42,075 bases of DNA from CAIJMI01 sp043798445 (GTDB taxonomy: Bacteria; Patescibacteriota; Microgenomatia; UBA10105; UBA927): the NCBI GenBank assembly GCA_043798445.1, contig JAZDOQ010000030.1, positions 1 through 42,075 on the forward strand, written 5' to 3'. Under the pieces are notes generated by a model. It was not told where the DNA came from, did not search any database, and saw nothing but the letters and a program-made list of their open reading frames with translations. The position numbers and the translations under genes were made by a program. Below, piece after piece: positions 1 to 7,495 of this stretch (within the stretch, counting starts at the first letter, position 1; the number at the start of each line of letters is the position of its first letter).

Positions 1-12
1 TGTATCTATCAT
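1..12 (-). CDS. rpsE: Start of the next spc gene, probably ribosomal protein S5 (partial)
   Basis: Only four codons (M-I-D-T) lie inside the window. The ATG at 12-10 overlaps the TGA of L18 (11-9), a typical translational-coupling overlap. A GGAGG Shine-Dalgarno sequence sits at 26-22, nine bases upstream and inside the end of the L18 gene, which strongly supports the start. The S5 identity is inferred only from the conserved spc order (L18 then S5); the four residues cannot confirm it. Confidence 0.5.
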
Positions 13-347
13 ATCGTTATTCCTCCCTCACGGACGGTATCAGCTATCATTTTCACAACACCGTGATATTTATGTCCTCCCCGATCGAATACCATTTTGG
101 CTATATGTTTTTCTTTAGCTTTTTTTATAACCGCTTCTCCAATTGTTTTAGCGCTTTTTATATTTTTTCCATCTCCTTGGATAGAAAAAAGTGTAACTTT
201 TTTCTCATCATCAACAACCTGCACCGCAATTGTTTTATTTGATCTGTAAACGGAAAGTCGTGGTCTGTCAGCCGCCCCTCGAACTTTTGCCCGAATTCTC
301 GCAACTCGTTTTGATTGAATCAGTTTTTTTGATTTTCGTTTCATCAT
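9..347 (-). CDS. rplR: 50S ribosomal protein L18
   Basis: L18 binds 5S rRNA in the central protuberance of the large subunit. The 112-residue product has the basic N-terminus (KRKSKKLIQSKRVARIRAKV), the RPRLSVYRSNK segment and the C-terminal FDRGGHKYHGVV motif usual for the family, at normal length. Two ATGs stand in tandem; the first is chosen because a GGAG lies eight bases before it. It follows L6 by 13 bases and overlaps the next start by ATGA, so it is inside the spc part of the operon. Confidence 0.97.
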   Translation of the reverse strand: MMKRKSKKLIQSKRVARIRAKVRGAADRPRLSVYRSNKTIAVQVVDDEKKVTLFSIQGDGKNIKSAKTIGEAVIKKAKEKHIAKMVFDRGGHKYHGVVKMIADTVREGGITI

Positions 348-360
348 AGATTACACTCCC

Positions 361-924
361 TTATTTCGCACCAGTTGCTGCTCCGCCGATAGCTTTTGCT
401 GATTTTCCGGCTTTTCTTCGAATATATTCACCAACGTATTTAATTCCTTTTCCTTTATATGGTTCTGGCTTCCGAACTTCTCTGATGTTTGCAGCAATTT
501 GACCAACTGCTTGTTTATCAATACCAGAAACAACAATTTTTCCTTCAACAACAGCAATCGTAATTCCTGCTGGGGGAGTAATGGTCACCTGATGGGAAAA
601 TCCAACAGATAATACTAAATCACTTCCAGACATCGCTGCGCGATATCCGACTCCTGCAAGCTCAAGTGTCTTTGTCCACCCAACAGTTACGCCATTAATC
701 ATGTTTGCAAGTTCTGCCCTGACAAACCCGTGCAGTGCGTTATATTTTGTATCATGTTTGGTGCATTCAATGGTTATTTCTTTCTCACTCATGACGACCG
801 TGATGTTTGCTGGAAGCGTCAGAAAAAGTTGACCTTTTGGTCCTTTTACCACAACCTGACTCCCGTCAACAGCAACAGTTATTTCTTTTTTCATTTCAAT
901 TGGTGTTTTTCCTATTCGTGACAT
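361..924 (-). CDS. rplF: 50S ribosomal protein L6
   Basis: L6 binds 23S rRNA near the factor-binding site. The 187-residue product begins MSRIGKTPIEMKKE and contains the two alpha/beta repeats, with the conserved C-terminal segment VRKPEPYKGKGIKYVGEYIRRKAGKSAK. A short Ala/Gly/Lys tail follows. A GGAAGG ribosome-binding site sits about five bases before the ATG. It lies between S8 and L18 in standard spc order. Confidence 0.97.
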   Translation of the reverse strand: MSRIGKTPIEMKKEITVAVDGSQVVVKGPKGQLFLTLPANITVVMSEKEITIECTKHDTKYNALHGFVRAELANMINGVTVGWTKTLELAGVGYRAAMSGSDLVLSVGFSHQVTITPPAGITIAVVEGKIVVSGIDKQAVGQIAANIREVRKPEPYKGKGIKYVGEYIRRKAGKSAKAIGGAATGAK

Positions 925-937
925 ATATACCTTCCGT

Positions 938-1318
938 TTACCAAATTTCGCACAATAGTTCTCCGCCTATTCCTAGTTTTTTTGCTGCTCGTCCGGTCAT
1001 CAGTCCTTTTGATGTAGAAATGATCGCTGTTCCCATTCCATTAAAAACTCTAGGAATTGCATTTTTATCGATGTACCATCGTAATCCTGGTTTACTCACG
1101 CGTTTGACGCCTGAGATTGCGGATTCTATTAACACCATGTGTAATATGAATTTTGGAGCAACACCTGTCTTTTTGACACTTTCAATGTATCGTTCTCCAA
1201 CTAAAATTTCTGCCAAGGCCGCTTTCATGTTTGAGCACGGAATATCCACACTCTTTCTTCCCGCAGCAACGGCATTTTTTATTTGAATTAACATGTCTCC
1301 AATAGGATCATTTACCAT
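938..1318 (-). CDS. rpsH: 30S ribosomal protein S8
   Basis: S8 binds the central domain of 16S rRNA and in many bacteria also represses the spc operon. The 126-residue product starts MVNDPIGDMLIQIKNA and ends GRAAKKLGIGGELLCEIW, both diagnostic. An AGGGG stretch precedes the ATG. Whether S8 autoregulates here cannot be seen; I did not find an obvious 16S-like mimic around the L5 start. Confidence 0.97.
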   Translation of the reverse strand: MVNDPIGDMLIQIKNAVAAGRKSVDIPCSNMKAALAEILVGERYIESVKKTGVAPKFILHMVLIESAISGVKRVSKPGLRWYIDKNAIPRVFNGMGTAIISTSKGLMTGRAAKKLGIGGELLCEIW

Positions 1319-1331
1319 AATGTATTCCCCT

Positions 1332-1517
1332 TTACCACGATGCCTTTACAACTCCAGGCAATTCGCCTTTATGAGCAAGATCTCTAAAACAAATCCTGCA
1401 CATGCCAAATTTTCTCATGTATGCACGTGACCTGCCGCATACATTGCATCGATTTTTATGTCGTACTGCAAATTTTTGTTTTACATCAAATTTAACTACA
1501 TCAGATGTTTTAGCCAT
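1332..1517 (-). CDS. rpsN: 30S ribosomal protein S14, zinc-binding type Z
   Basis: This is the short, 61-residue zinc form of S14 (type Z). CNVC and CRIC provide the four metal ligands, separated by RSRAYMRKFGM, and the protein ends PGVVKASW. The open frame extends six codons further (MQYKEY), but the start MAKTSDVVK at 1517 is chosen because GGAG lies just upstream and the longer start would overlap the end of L5. Seven bases separate it from the L5 stop. Confidence 0.95.
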   Translation of the reverse strand: MAKTSDVVKFDVKQKFAVRHKNRCNVCGRSRAYMRKFGMCRICFRDLAHKGELPGVVKASW

Positions 1518-1524
1518 ATACTCC

Positions 1525-2064
1525 TTATACTGCAAACGGTAATCCTAACAATGTTAATAATAGTTTTGCTTGTTCATCAGTTTCCGCACTCGTTACAAAT
1601 GTCGCTTCAAATCCTCTGATGTGATCGACAACATTGTAATCAAGATCGGGAAATATTGTTTGCTCCGCAATACCCAAGGTATAATTTCCGTTTCCGTCAA
1701 ATCCTTTTGTTGGAATTCCCCGAAAATCCCTTACCCGTGGAAGTGCAATACCGACAAGTCTCATCAAAAAGTCATACATGCGTTTTCTGCGCAGTGTGAT
1801 TTTTACACCGATGATGTCATTTTCTCTGAGCTTAAATGAGGAGATAGCAACTTTCGCTTTTGTCACGACTGGTTTTTGACCGGTGATGAGCCCGAGCTGT
1901 TCACTCACTTTGTCAGCGATTTTCTTATCTTTGAGGGCCTCACCAAGTCCGCAGTTAATGACAATTTTGAGCAGCCGTGGGACTGCCATACGATTGGCAA
2001 TCTTTAGCTCTGTCATTAGCTTTGGCACCATTTCTTCTCGATATTTTTTTTCTAACGTTGTCAT
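1525..2064 (-). CDS. rplE: 50S ribosomal protein L5
   Basis: L5 contacts 5S rRNA and P-site tRNA. The 179-residue form beginning MTTLEKKYREEMVPKL matches the family in length and sequence (GLGEA, ITGQKPVVTKAKVAISSFKLRE, RRKRMYDFLMRL, RDFRGI, NYTLGI). The frame stays open 55 codons further upstream, but that part covers the L24 gene and does not resemble L5, so the ATG at 2064, four bases after the L24 stop, is preferred. No clear Shine-Dalgarno sequence is visible; coupling to L24 is likely. Confidence 0.95.
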   Translation of the reverse strand: MTTLEKKYREEMVPKLMTELKIANRMAVPRLLKIVINCGLGEALKDKKIADKVSEQLGLITGQKPVVTKAKVAISSFKLRENDIIGVKITLRRKRMYDFLMRLVGIALPRVRDFRGIPTKGFDGNGNYTLGIAEQTIFPDLDYNVVDHIRGFEATFVTSAETDEQAKLLLTLLGLPFAV

Positions 2065-2068
2065 AATT

Positions 2069-2374
2069 TTACAGTTTTGCTTCACATTTTTTACACACTC
2101 TATATTTATCTTTTGCTGATACGACGTAGCCGATTCTCGTTTGTTTCCCGCATTTCGGACACACCAGTGCAATCTTACCAACGGACAATGGACGCGATTT
2201 TTCAATAATTCCCCCCGGATGTTTATCATCCCGACGCTTCATGTGTCGTTTATAGATATTCATCCCTTGCACCAAAACAGTTGCCTCTTCGGGAAACACC
2301 GATTCGATTTTTCCTTTTCGTCCTTTATCTTTTCCTATTGTTACGATAATTTCATCACCTTTTTTAAATTTCAT
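2069..2374 (-). CDS. rplX: 50S ribosomal protein L24
   Basis: L24 is an early assembly protein of the large subunit. The 101-residue product has the N-terminal KOW motif (KGDEIIVTIGKDKGRKGKI) and the VQGMNIYKRHMKR segment. The C-terminal half carries CPKC and CKKC pairs flanking TRIGYVVSAKDKYRV, the zinc-ribbon-like tail found in many bacterial L24 proteins. It lies two bases after L14. Confidence 0.96.
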   Translation of the reverse strand: MKFKKGDEIIVTIGKDKGRKGKIESVFPEEATVLVQGMNIYKRHMKRRDDKHPGGIIEKSRPLSVGKIALVCPKCGKQTRIGYVVSAKDKYRVCKKCEAKL

Positions 2375-2376
2375 AG

Positions 2377-2745
2377 TTAAAACATCTCCAATGACATACT
2401 GGCAATTTTATCAAATCCTTTTTCTTTAATTTCTCTTGCAATAGGCCCGAAAATACGTGTTCCCCGTGGATTTCCATCTGCATCGACAACAACTCCTGCG
2501 TTATCATCAAACCGGATATATGACCCATCTTTTCTCCGATATTCTTTATGTGTCCGTACAATAATAACTTTCACAAGTTCATCATTTTTCACAATTCCTG
2601 TTGGATCCGCTTTTTTTACAACACACTGCACTAAATCACCAAGCGTTGCAGTATTCTGTTTTGATGCCCCATAGATATGGATAACAGTCATCCACTGTAC
2701 TCCTGAGTTATCTGCCGGTTTTAATTCTGTTCTTCGTTGAATCAT
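2377..2745 (-). CDS. rplN: 50S ribosomal protein L14
   Basis: L14 lies at the subunit interface. The 122-residue product starts MIQRRTELKPADNSGVQWM and contains the conserved FDDNAGVVVDADGNPRGTRIFGPIA segment. Length is normal. AAGGA precedes the ATG by a short spacer. It is in the canonical S17-L14-L24 order. Confidence 0.97.
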   Translation of the reverse strand: MIQRRTELKPADNSGVQWMTVIHIYGASKQNTATLGDLVQCVVKKADPTGIVKNDELVKVIIVRTHKEYRRKDGSYIRFDDNAGVVVDADGNPRGTRIFGPIAREIKEKGFDKIASMSLEMF

Positions 2746-2767
2746 ATATATCCTTGTTTTTTTTCGT

Positions 2768-3022
2768 TTATGCTTTTACCATAAAATGTTTTAATCTGCT
2801 GATCGGTCGTGTTTCAATAATTGTCACAGTGTCTCCAATCGCATACGTATCTTGTTCAGCATGTACTAAAAATCGTTTTGTAATTCTGGTTGCTTTTCTA
2901 TACAACGGATGTCGTTGCATGTGCGTAATCTCAACAACAACGGTTTTATTCATTTTTTTAGAAACAATCTTTCCTGTAAATTCTTTTCCTTTCGACACTG
3001 TTTGTTTTGCTGTTGTTGCCAT
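2768..3022 (-). CDS. rpsQ: 30S ribosomal protein S17
   Basis: S17 is a primary 16S rRNA binder. The 84-residue product has the OB-fold core GKIVSKKMNKTVVVEI, then HPLYRKATRITKRFLVHAE, and ends RPISRLKHFMVKA. A short hydrophilic leader (MATTAKQTVSKGKE) precedes the core. An AAAGGAG ribosome-binding site is well placed before the ATG. Confidence 0.96.
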   Translation of the reverse strand: MATTAKQTVSKGKEFTGKIVSKKMNKTVVVEITHMQRHPLYRKATRITKRFLVHAEQDTYAIGDTVTIIETRPISRLKHFMVKA

Positions 3023-3027
3023 AAGAC

Positions 3028-3243
3028 TTATTTCTCCTTTGTTGTTTTGTCCATTAATTCATTCATCTTTGTTTGTATAACTGCACTTTTTTCGCGCAAT
3101 GCGGTAATCAATCGCGTATTCTTGACCGGTTTTGTATATTTGTTCAACTCAACTTCAGTTATTTGTTTCTTCACGTCACTCAACTGACTCGTCAATTCAA
3201 CAGACGACAGTGATGCAATATGTTGTTTATCTTTTAATTTCAT
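3028..3243 (-). CDS. rpmC: 50S ribosomal protein L29
   Basis: L29 lies near the peptide exit tunnel next to L23. The 71-residue product is the usual two-helix protein: MKLKDKQHIASLSSVELTSQ at the N-terminus and a second basic helix around NTRLITALREKSAVIQTKM. The consensus is weaker than for its neighbours, but position between L16 and S17 and length fit. Confidence 0.9.
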   Translation of the reverse strand: MKLKDKQHIASLSSVELTSQLSDVKKQITEVELNKYTKPVKNTRLITALREKSAVIQTKMNELMDKTTKEK

Positions 3244-3256
3244 AGATTTATTATTT

Positions 3257-3667
3257 TTACGCTTCTTTTACAATAAATTTCGTCCGTACCGGTAATTTTG
3301 CTGATGCAAGCCGCATTGCTTCCCTGGCATCCGCCTCTGATACTCCTCCCATTTCAAACATTATTCTTCCCGGTTTCACAATCGCGACGTATTCATGCAC
3401 ATCGCCTTTTCCGCTTCCCATTCTTGTTTCCGGTGGTTTTTTCGTTATTGGTTTATGCGGAAAAATACGAATCCAGATACGGCCACTTCGTTTAACATAA
3501 TGTGTTAGTGCACGACGTGCTGCTTCAATTTGCCTTGCTGACACCCATGAACAGGTAAGTGCCTTCAAGCCAAATTCTCCAAAATCCACCTTGCTACCAC
3601 GGGTAGCAACACCCGCCATTTTTCCCCGAAATTCTTTTCTATGTTTTGCTCGTCTCGGTGCCAACAT
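3257..3667 (-). CDS. rplP: 50S ribosomal protein L16
   Basis: L16 organises the A-site tRNA pocket. The 136-residue product starts MLAPRRAKHRKEFRGKM and includes RQIEAARRALTHYVKRSGRI, FPHKPITKKPPETRMGSGKG and the C-terminal AREAMRLASAKLPVRTKFI block, all family hallmarks. It lies three bases after S3. Confidence 0.97.
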   Translation of the reverse strand: MLAPRRAKHRKEFRGKMAGVATRGSKVDFGEFGLKALTCSWVSARQIEAARRALTHYVKRSGRIWIRIFPHKPITKKPPETRMGSGKGDVHEYVAIVKPGRIMFEMGGVSEADAREAMRLASAKLPVRTKFIVKEA

Positions 3668-3670
3668 ATA

Positions 3671-4348
3671 TTATTTTTTACAAATCCACACTTTTACGCC
3701 AATATATCCTGATTTCGTGAGTGACGGAACTGCTGCAAAATCAATATTTTCTCTAATCGTTGAAAGCGGTACTGTTCCGGATCCAAACTTTTCATGTCGT
3801 GCAATTTCTGCTCCTGCGATACGACCGGATAATGCAATTTTTACTCCCTTTGCTCCCGCTCCCATTACCCGTTCAAGTGCCTGGTTGCATGCGCGCTTAT
3901 GCGGAATTCTTCGTGCAAGTTGATCTGCTATTGTTGTTCCAACTAAATATGCACTCAAATTTGGTTCTTTTACCGGATCAACCGCAATTTCAATTTTTAT
4001 TTTTCCTGTATCGCCTGAAAATTTCTTATGCAATACCATTGCTCGTTTGTTTTCAAATGTATGTAAAAACTTCTCAACTGCTACTTTCATTTCTTCGAGT
4101 CCGCTTCCTCCCCGTCCAATCACGAGTCCCGGTCGGGAGACACGGATGATAATTTTCATCTTGTTAATAGACCGTTCGATATCAACCTGTTCAAGTCCAG
4201 CATTCTTTAACTTGCTAAAAATATATTTTCGAAGTTCCACATCTTCGAACAAAAATTCCCTGTATCTCTTGCTATTAGCAAACCATCTGGACGTCCAGGT
4301 AAAAACTGTTCCTAATCGAAATCCTTTTGGATGAACTTTTTGTCCCAT
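3671..4348 (-). CDS. rpsC: 30S ribosomal protein S3
   Basis: S3 forms part of the mRNA entry tunnel and helicase. The 225-residue product begins MGQKVHPKGFRLG. It has the KH-domain GxxG loop (RPGLVIGRGGSGLEEMK, around residues 75-90) and the C-terminal domain with MGAGAKGVKIALSGRIAGAEIARHE split over adjacent motifs. It is adjacent to L22 (3-base gap) and L16. Confidence 0.97.
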   Translation of the reverse strand: MGQKVHPKGFRLGTVFTWTSRWFANSKRYREFLFEDVELRKYIFSKLKNAGLEQVDIERSINKMKIIIRVSRPGLVIGRGGSGLEEMKVAVEKFLHTFENKRAMVLHKKFSGDTGKIKIEIAVDPVKEPNLSAYLVGTTIADQLARRIPHKRACNQALERVMGAGAKGVKIALSGRIAGAEIARHEKFGSGTVPLSTIRENIDFAAVPSLTKSGYIGVKVWICKK

Positions 4349-4351
4349 ACG

Positions 4352-4690
4352 TTATTTCGCTCCTTTTTCTTCAAGCACAATATGAACATGCGTCATACGT
4401 TTTTTGTATCCATGTGCCATACCGCGTGATACGGCATGAAATCGTTTCATCATCGGTCCTCCCATAACATTCAGTTGTTTCACCATCAACGTGTTCGCTT
4501 CACTTTCTGTTTTTTTTGCGTTTGCGACTGCAGACCGTATCAACTTTAAAAGCGGCGTGACCGCAGCTTTTGGTGTCATAGACAACAATATAATTGCCTT
4601 ATCAACAGACAGTCCGCGAATCGAATCAGCAACAAGCCGAACTTTTCGCGTACTTATTCTGATATATTTTGCTGTTGCTTGATATTCCAT
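4352..4690 (-). CDS. rplV: 50S ribosomal protein L22
   Basis: L22 lines the nascent-peptide exit tunnel. The 112-residue product starts MEYQATAKYIRISTRKVRLV, continues ADSIRGLSVDKAIILLSMTPKAA over two motifs and ends with the tunnel beta-hairpin region (MKRFHAVSRGMAHGYKKRM then THVHIVLEE). Its stop almost abuts S3 downstream and its start is one base after S19. Confidence 0.97.
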   Translation of the reverse strand: MEYQATAKYIRISTRKVRLVADSIRGLSVDKAIILLSMTPKAAVTPLLKLIRSAVANAKKTESEANTLMVKQLNVMGGPMMKRFHAVSRGMAHGYKKRMTHVHIVLEEKGAK

Positions 4691-4691
4691 A

Positions 4692-4976
4692 TTATGTTTT
4701 ATCCATAGTTCGTTTTGTCACTTGTCCGTGACCTCTGAATGTACGTGTTGGAGAAAATTCCCCAAGCCTATGACCAACCATAGATTCACTCACAAATACT
4801 TCAACAAATATTCTTCCGTTATGCACGGCAAATGTATGTCCGACAAAATCCGGCGGAATCTGACATGCTCTTGACCATGTTTTAATTGGCGTATGATCGC
4901 CACCAGCTTTTTGCTTTACAACTTTTGCTAATACCCGTGTATCGATATATGGTCCTTTTTTACTGCTTCGTGCCAT
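4692..4976 (-). CDS. rpsS: 30S ribosomal protein S19
   Basis: S19 sits in the small-subunit head. The 94-residue form MARSSKKGPYIDTRVL contains HNGRIFVEVFVSESMVGHRL and LGEFSPTRTFRGHG. An in-frame GTG at 4985 would add three residues, but GGAG directly abuts it with no spacer. The same GGAG lies eight bases before the ATG at 4976, so the ATG is the better start. Confidence 0.96.
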   Translation of the reverse strand: MARSSKKGPYIDTRVLAKVVKQKAGGDHTPIKTWSRACQIPPDFVGHTFAVHNGRIFVEVFVSESMVGHRLGEFSPTRTFRGHGQVTKRTMDKT

Positions 4977-4988
4977 AATTTTCACTCC

Positions 4989-5708
4989 TTATTTTTTTCG
5001 CGATACAATAAATCGATCGCTATATTTTTTCTTTTTTCGTGTTTTGTTTCCGAGTGTCCCTTTTCCCCCAGGACTTTTTGGTGACGGCATACCAATTCCG
5101 CTTCTTCCTTCTCCTCCACCATGCGGATGAGATCGTGGATTTTGTGCGACACCTCTCACTGTAGGTCGTATTCCCATATGACGGCTTCTACCTGCTTTTC
5201 CAATCACTCTGTTTTTCCATTCAACATTGCTAATCTGTCCGACAGTTGCTCGACAATCACCAGAAAATATACGTGTTTCACCGGATGGCAATTTAATTTG
5301 CACAACATTTCCATCTTTTGATAGAATCGTTGCAAATGACCCAGCTGACCGAATCATCTGTGCTCCGTGCCCGGGTTTAATTTCAATATTATGAACAAAC
5401 GTCCCAACAGGTGTTGATGAGAGCGGCATAGCATTCCCAATGACCGCATCAACTCTGATTCCACTAACAATTGAATCTCCAACTTTAATTCCAGCGGGAG
5501 CGATGATATATCGTTTTTCTCCATCCTTGTATGTTACAAGAGCAACATCAGCACTTCTGTTTGGATCATATTCAATGGCAATAACCGTTGCCTTCACATC
5601 ATCCTTGGTTCGAAGCCAATCAATGGTTCGGTACATACGTTTGTGACGTCCACCCTGATGACGAACAGCAACATGACCAAATACATCCCGTCCGGATTGC
5701 TTCGGCAA
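4989..5708 (-). CDS. rplB: 50S ribosomal protein L2 (N-terminus uncertain)
   Basis: L2 is required for subunit association and peptidyl transfer. RRVRHQGG-type RNA-binding sequence (VAVRHQGGRHKRMYR), YDPNRSADVALVTYKDGEKR, the MIRSAGSFATILSKDG segment and HPHGGGEGRSGIG all match. From a TTG at 5708 the protein is 239 residues, shorter than the usual roughly 275. The same frame is open up to the L23 stop and reads KKITKQVKKLFTLLPKQSGRD, which also aligns with L2. The only nearby ATG (5751-5749, overlapping the L23 TGA) is one base out of frame across an A8 run. The family's far N-terminal KPTTPGRR-like segment is absent in either case. Confidence 0.9.
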   Translation of the reverse strand: MPKQSGRDVFGHVAVRHQGGRHKRMYRTIDWLRTKDDVKATVIAIEYDPNRSADVALVTYKDGEKRYIIAPAGIKVGDSIVSGIRVDAVIGNAMPLSSTPVGTFVHNIEIKPGHGAQMIRSAGSFATILSKDGNVVQIKLPSGETRIFSGDCRATVGQISNVEWKNRVIGKAGRSRHMGIRPTVRGVAQNPRSHPHGGGEGRSGIGMPSPKSPGGKGTLGNKTRKKKKYSDRFIVSRKK

Positions 5709-5747
5709 TAATGTAAAAAGTTTCTTTACTTGTTTCGTTATTTTTTT

Positions 5748-6053
5748 TCATACTTTCGTCTCTTGTCCTCCAAGTTGGAATGCGTCAATAGTTTGACCTT
5801 CTTTCAGTTCAACCATCGCTTTTTTCCATGTTTGGCGAAGGACTGTTTGTTGACGTTTTCCAACACGTTTCATTTTTCCATGAACATTTATTGTTCGTAC
5901 ATCAACAACCGTTACTTTATATATTTTTGCAATTTCTTGAGCAATTTCCGCTTTGTTTGCATCTTTCCGAACAACGAATGTAAACCAACCACGTGTGGCA
6001 ACAGTCATTGTTTTCTCGGTTAGATATGGTTTGATGATACAAGAGCTATGCAT
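5748..6053 (-). CDS. rplW: 50S ribosomal protein L23
   Basis: L23 lies at the tunnel exit and docks trigger factor and SRP. The 101-residue product contains IIKPYLTEKTM, the FVVRKDANKAEIAQEI helix, VVDVRTINVHGKMKRVGKR and the KKAMVELKEGQTIDAF ending. Its TGA stop lies in the same reading frame as the L2 body and overlaps an out-of-frame ATG (ATGA) that would be expected to start L2. Confidence 0.96.
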   Translation of the reverse strand: MHSSCIIKPYLTEKTMTVATRGWFTFVVRKDANKAEIAQEIAKIYKVTVVDVRTINVHGKMKRVGKRQQTVLRQTWKKAMVELKEGQTIDAFQLGGQETKV

Positions 6054-6059
6054 ATATTT

Positions 6060-6752
6060 TTAGGCCAATCGTTTTTCCATTTGCTTCATTGCTTCTTTTG
6101 TAATAATAATTTTTTGGCTCATTGCGACATGATATGCAGTAACATTTTGTGCTGGTTCCACATATACATTTTCAATATTTCGAGCAGCCCGCATCAAATT
6201 CCCTTTCATATCGGAAACAATAAGAAGGATTGATCGTTTTGCTCCAATTTTATCAAAACAAGAAGCGACAATTTTTGTTTTTGGCTTCATTGTTTCAACA
6301 TCAGACAGTGCAAAAATTGCATTTTCTTTTAATTTGAGTGACAGTGCGCTTTTGAGTGCTGCATTTTTCATTGATTGTGGAAGATGTAAATAATAACTCC
6401 GTGGATGTGGTCCAAAAACTATTCCTCCGCCAACAAAAATCGGGGCTCGGATACCTCCATGTCGTGCTCGACCTGTTCCTTTTTGTTTATAAATTTTTCG
6501 TGTTGATCCTTCCACTTGTCCTCGTGTTTTTGTTGCTGCGGATCCTTCCCGTTGATTAGCGAGATACACACGCACCGCTTGTGCTATAAGCTGCATATTG
6601 ATTTTTCCATTAAATATAGAGACTGGTGCTGTCATTGTTCCTGTTTTTTCTCCAGTTATTGCGTACACAGGAATATGCGCACTATCTTTTGCTACTGGTT
6701 TTTTGATAGCCGTTATTTTTTTCTTTACTATTGTTTTTTTTGCAGTTGCCAT
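6060..6752 (-). CDS. rplD: 50S ribosomal protein L4
   Basis: L4 lines the exit tunnel and, in enterobacteria, represses the S10 operon. The 230-residue product has RQGTGRARHGG-type loop sequence (YKQKGTGRARHGGIRAPIF) and the following GGGIVFGPHPRSY, both diagnostic. About 28 Lys/Ala-rich residues precede the conserved part (VYAITGEKTGTM), longer than in E. coli (201 residues). It is embedded between L3 and L23. Confidence 0.96.
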   Translation of the reverse strand: MATAKKTIVKKKITAIKKPVAKDSAHIPVYAITGEKTGTMTAPVSIFNGKINMQLIAQAVRVYLANQREGSAATKTRGQVEGSTRKIYKQKGTGRARHGGIRAPIFVGGGIVFGPHPRSYYLHLPQSMKNAALKSALSLKLKENAIFALSDVETMKPKTKIVASCFDKIGAKRSILLIVSDMKGNLMRAARNIENVYVEPAQNVTAYHVAMSQKIIITKEAMKQMEKRLA

Positions 6753-6757
6753 ATATG

Positions 6758-7381
6758 TTATGCTTCTTTTTTCACAATAACGAAAGAATCTTTTGGGCCC
6801 GGTACAAGACCGGAAACCACGAGTACGCGGTGTTCCGCATCAATAGCAATCACTTTTAATCCTTTTACTGTTACTGTCTCACCACCCATGCGACCAGCCA
6901 TTCGTTTTCCCTTAAACACTCTTCCTGGTGTCGTTGTTGCGCCGATTGATCCTGGTGAACGCTCTTTATCTGATTGTCCGTGAGTTTTTGGTCCTCCGGC
7001 AAAGCCGTGTCGCTTCACAACTCCCGCAAATCCTTTTCCTTTTGATATGCCTGTCACACGAATAACATCGCCAACAGCGAACACATCACTGATAATTACT
7101 TCTCTTCCGACCTTCCAATCTTCTGGTATGTCATCTACCCTGATACTACGCAAAAAGCGAAACTTTTGTGTGAGCCCCGCTTTTTTTATGTGTCCTTCTA
7201 GTGGTTTGTTGATAGCTCGTTTCGTTTTAAACCCTAACTGAACATTTGTATATGTTGCTGTTGTATCAATTTGAGTAATCCAACATGGACCAGCCTCAAT
7301 ATGCGTGACAGAATGCCGCATTCCATCCTCTGTAAAGGTTTGTGTTTGCTTTTGTTTTATGCCTAATATTGCTTTTAACAT
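6758..7381 (-). CDS. rplC: 50S ribosomal protein L3
   Basis: L3 is an assembly initiator near the peptidyl-transferase centre. The 207-residue product has DVIRVTGISKGKGFAGVVKR, HGFAGGPKTHGQSDKERSPG and the RVFKGKRMAGRMGGETVTVK loop. It is first in a long ribosomal cluster and has its own promoter and hairpin-bearing leader (7382-7492). The ATG is preceded only by a weak AGCTAGGT stretch, not by a good Shine-Dalgarno site. Confidence 0.97.
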   Translation of the reverse strand: MLKAILGIKQKQTQTFTEDGMRHSVTHIEAGPCWITQIDTTATYTNVQLGFKTKRAINKPLEGHIKKAGLTQKFRFLRSIRVDDIPEDWKVGREVIISDVFAVGDVIRVTGISKGKGFAGVVKRHGFAGGPKTHGQSDKERSPGSIGATTTPGRVFKGKRMAGRMGGETVTVKGLKVIAIDAEHRVLVVSGLVPGPKDSFVIVKKEA

Positions 7382-7392
7382 ACCTAGCTTTC

Positions 7393-7437
7393 AAAAAAAA
7401 ACAACCTCGGAAAGGTCGTTTTATAGACGTATCCGAG
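7393..7437 (-). terminator. Terminator-like hairpin in the rplC leader
   Basis: On the minus strand CTCGGA (7437-7432) pairs with TCCGAG (7411-7406), with a 20-base loop that can form a small inner stem. Four bases later comes a run of nine T (7401-7393). The start of rplC follows within about 12 bases. Because a promoter lies upstream (7464-7492) the element sits in the rplC 5' leader, which suggests attenuation rather than simple termination after rpsJ; the sequence alone cannot separate the two. Confidence 0.65.
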
Positions 7438-7463
7438 ACTTTTGGCTTACTTGACAATGTGTA

Positions 7464-7492
7464 AGTATATCAAAGTATCTCACGAATAACAA
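7464..7492 (-). promoter_or_regulatory. sigma70-type promoter for the rplC (S10/spc) cluster
   Basis: On the minus strand TTGTTA (7492-7487) and TATACT (7469-7464) are separated by exactly 17 bases, both close to consensus. Transcription would start near 7457, giving a leader of about 75 bases with the hairpin at 7393-7437. This promoter separates rplC onward from the upstream fusA-tuf-rpsJ group. Confidence 0.65.
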
Positions 7493-7495
7493 TTA

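Noticed and set aside
807..1286. 159-codon open frame on the plus strand
   Set aside because: It lies opposite L6 and S8, which are unmistakable, and its product has no recognisable motif.
1525..2229. L5 with a 55-residue N-terminal extension
   Set aside because: The extension only reads the L24 gene in another frame and does not match L5.
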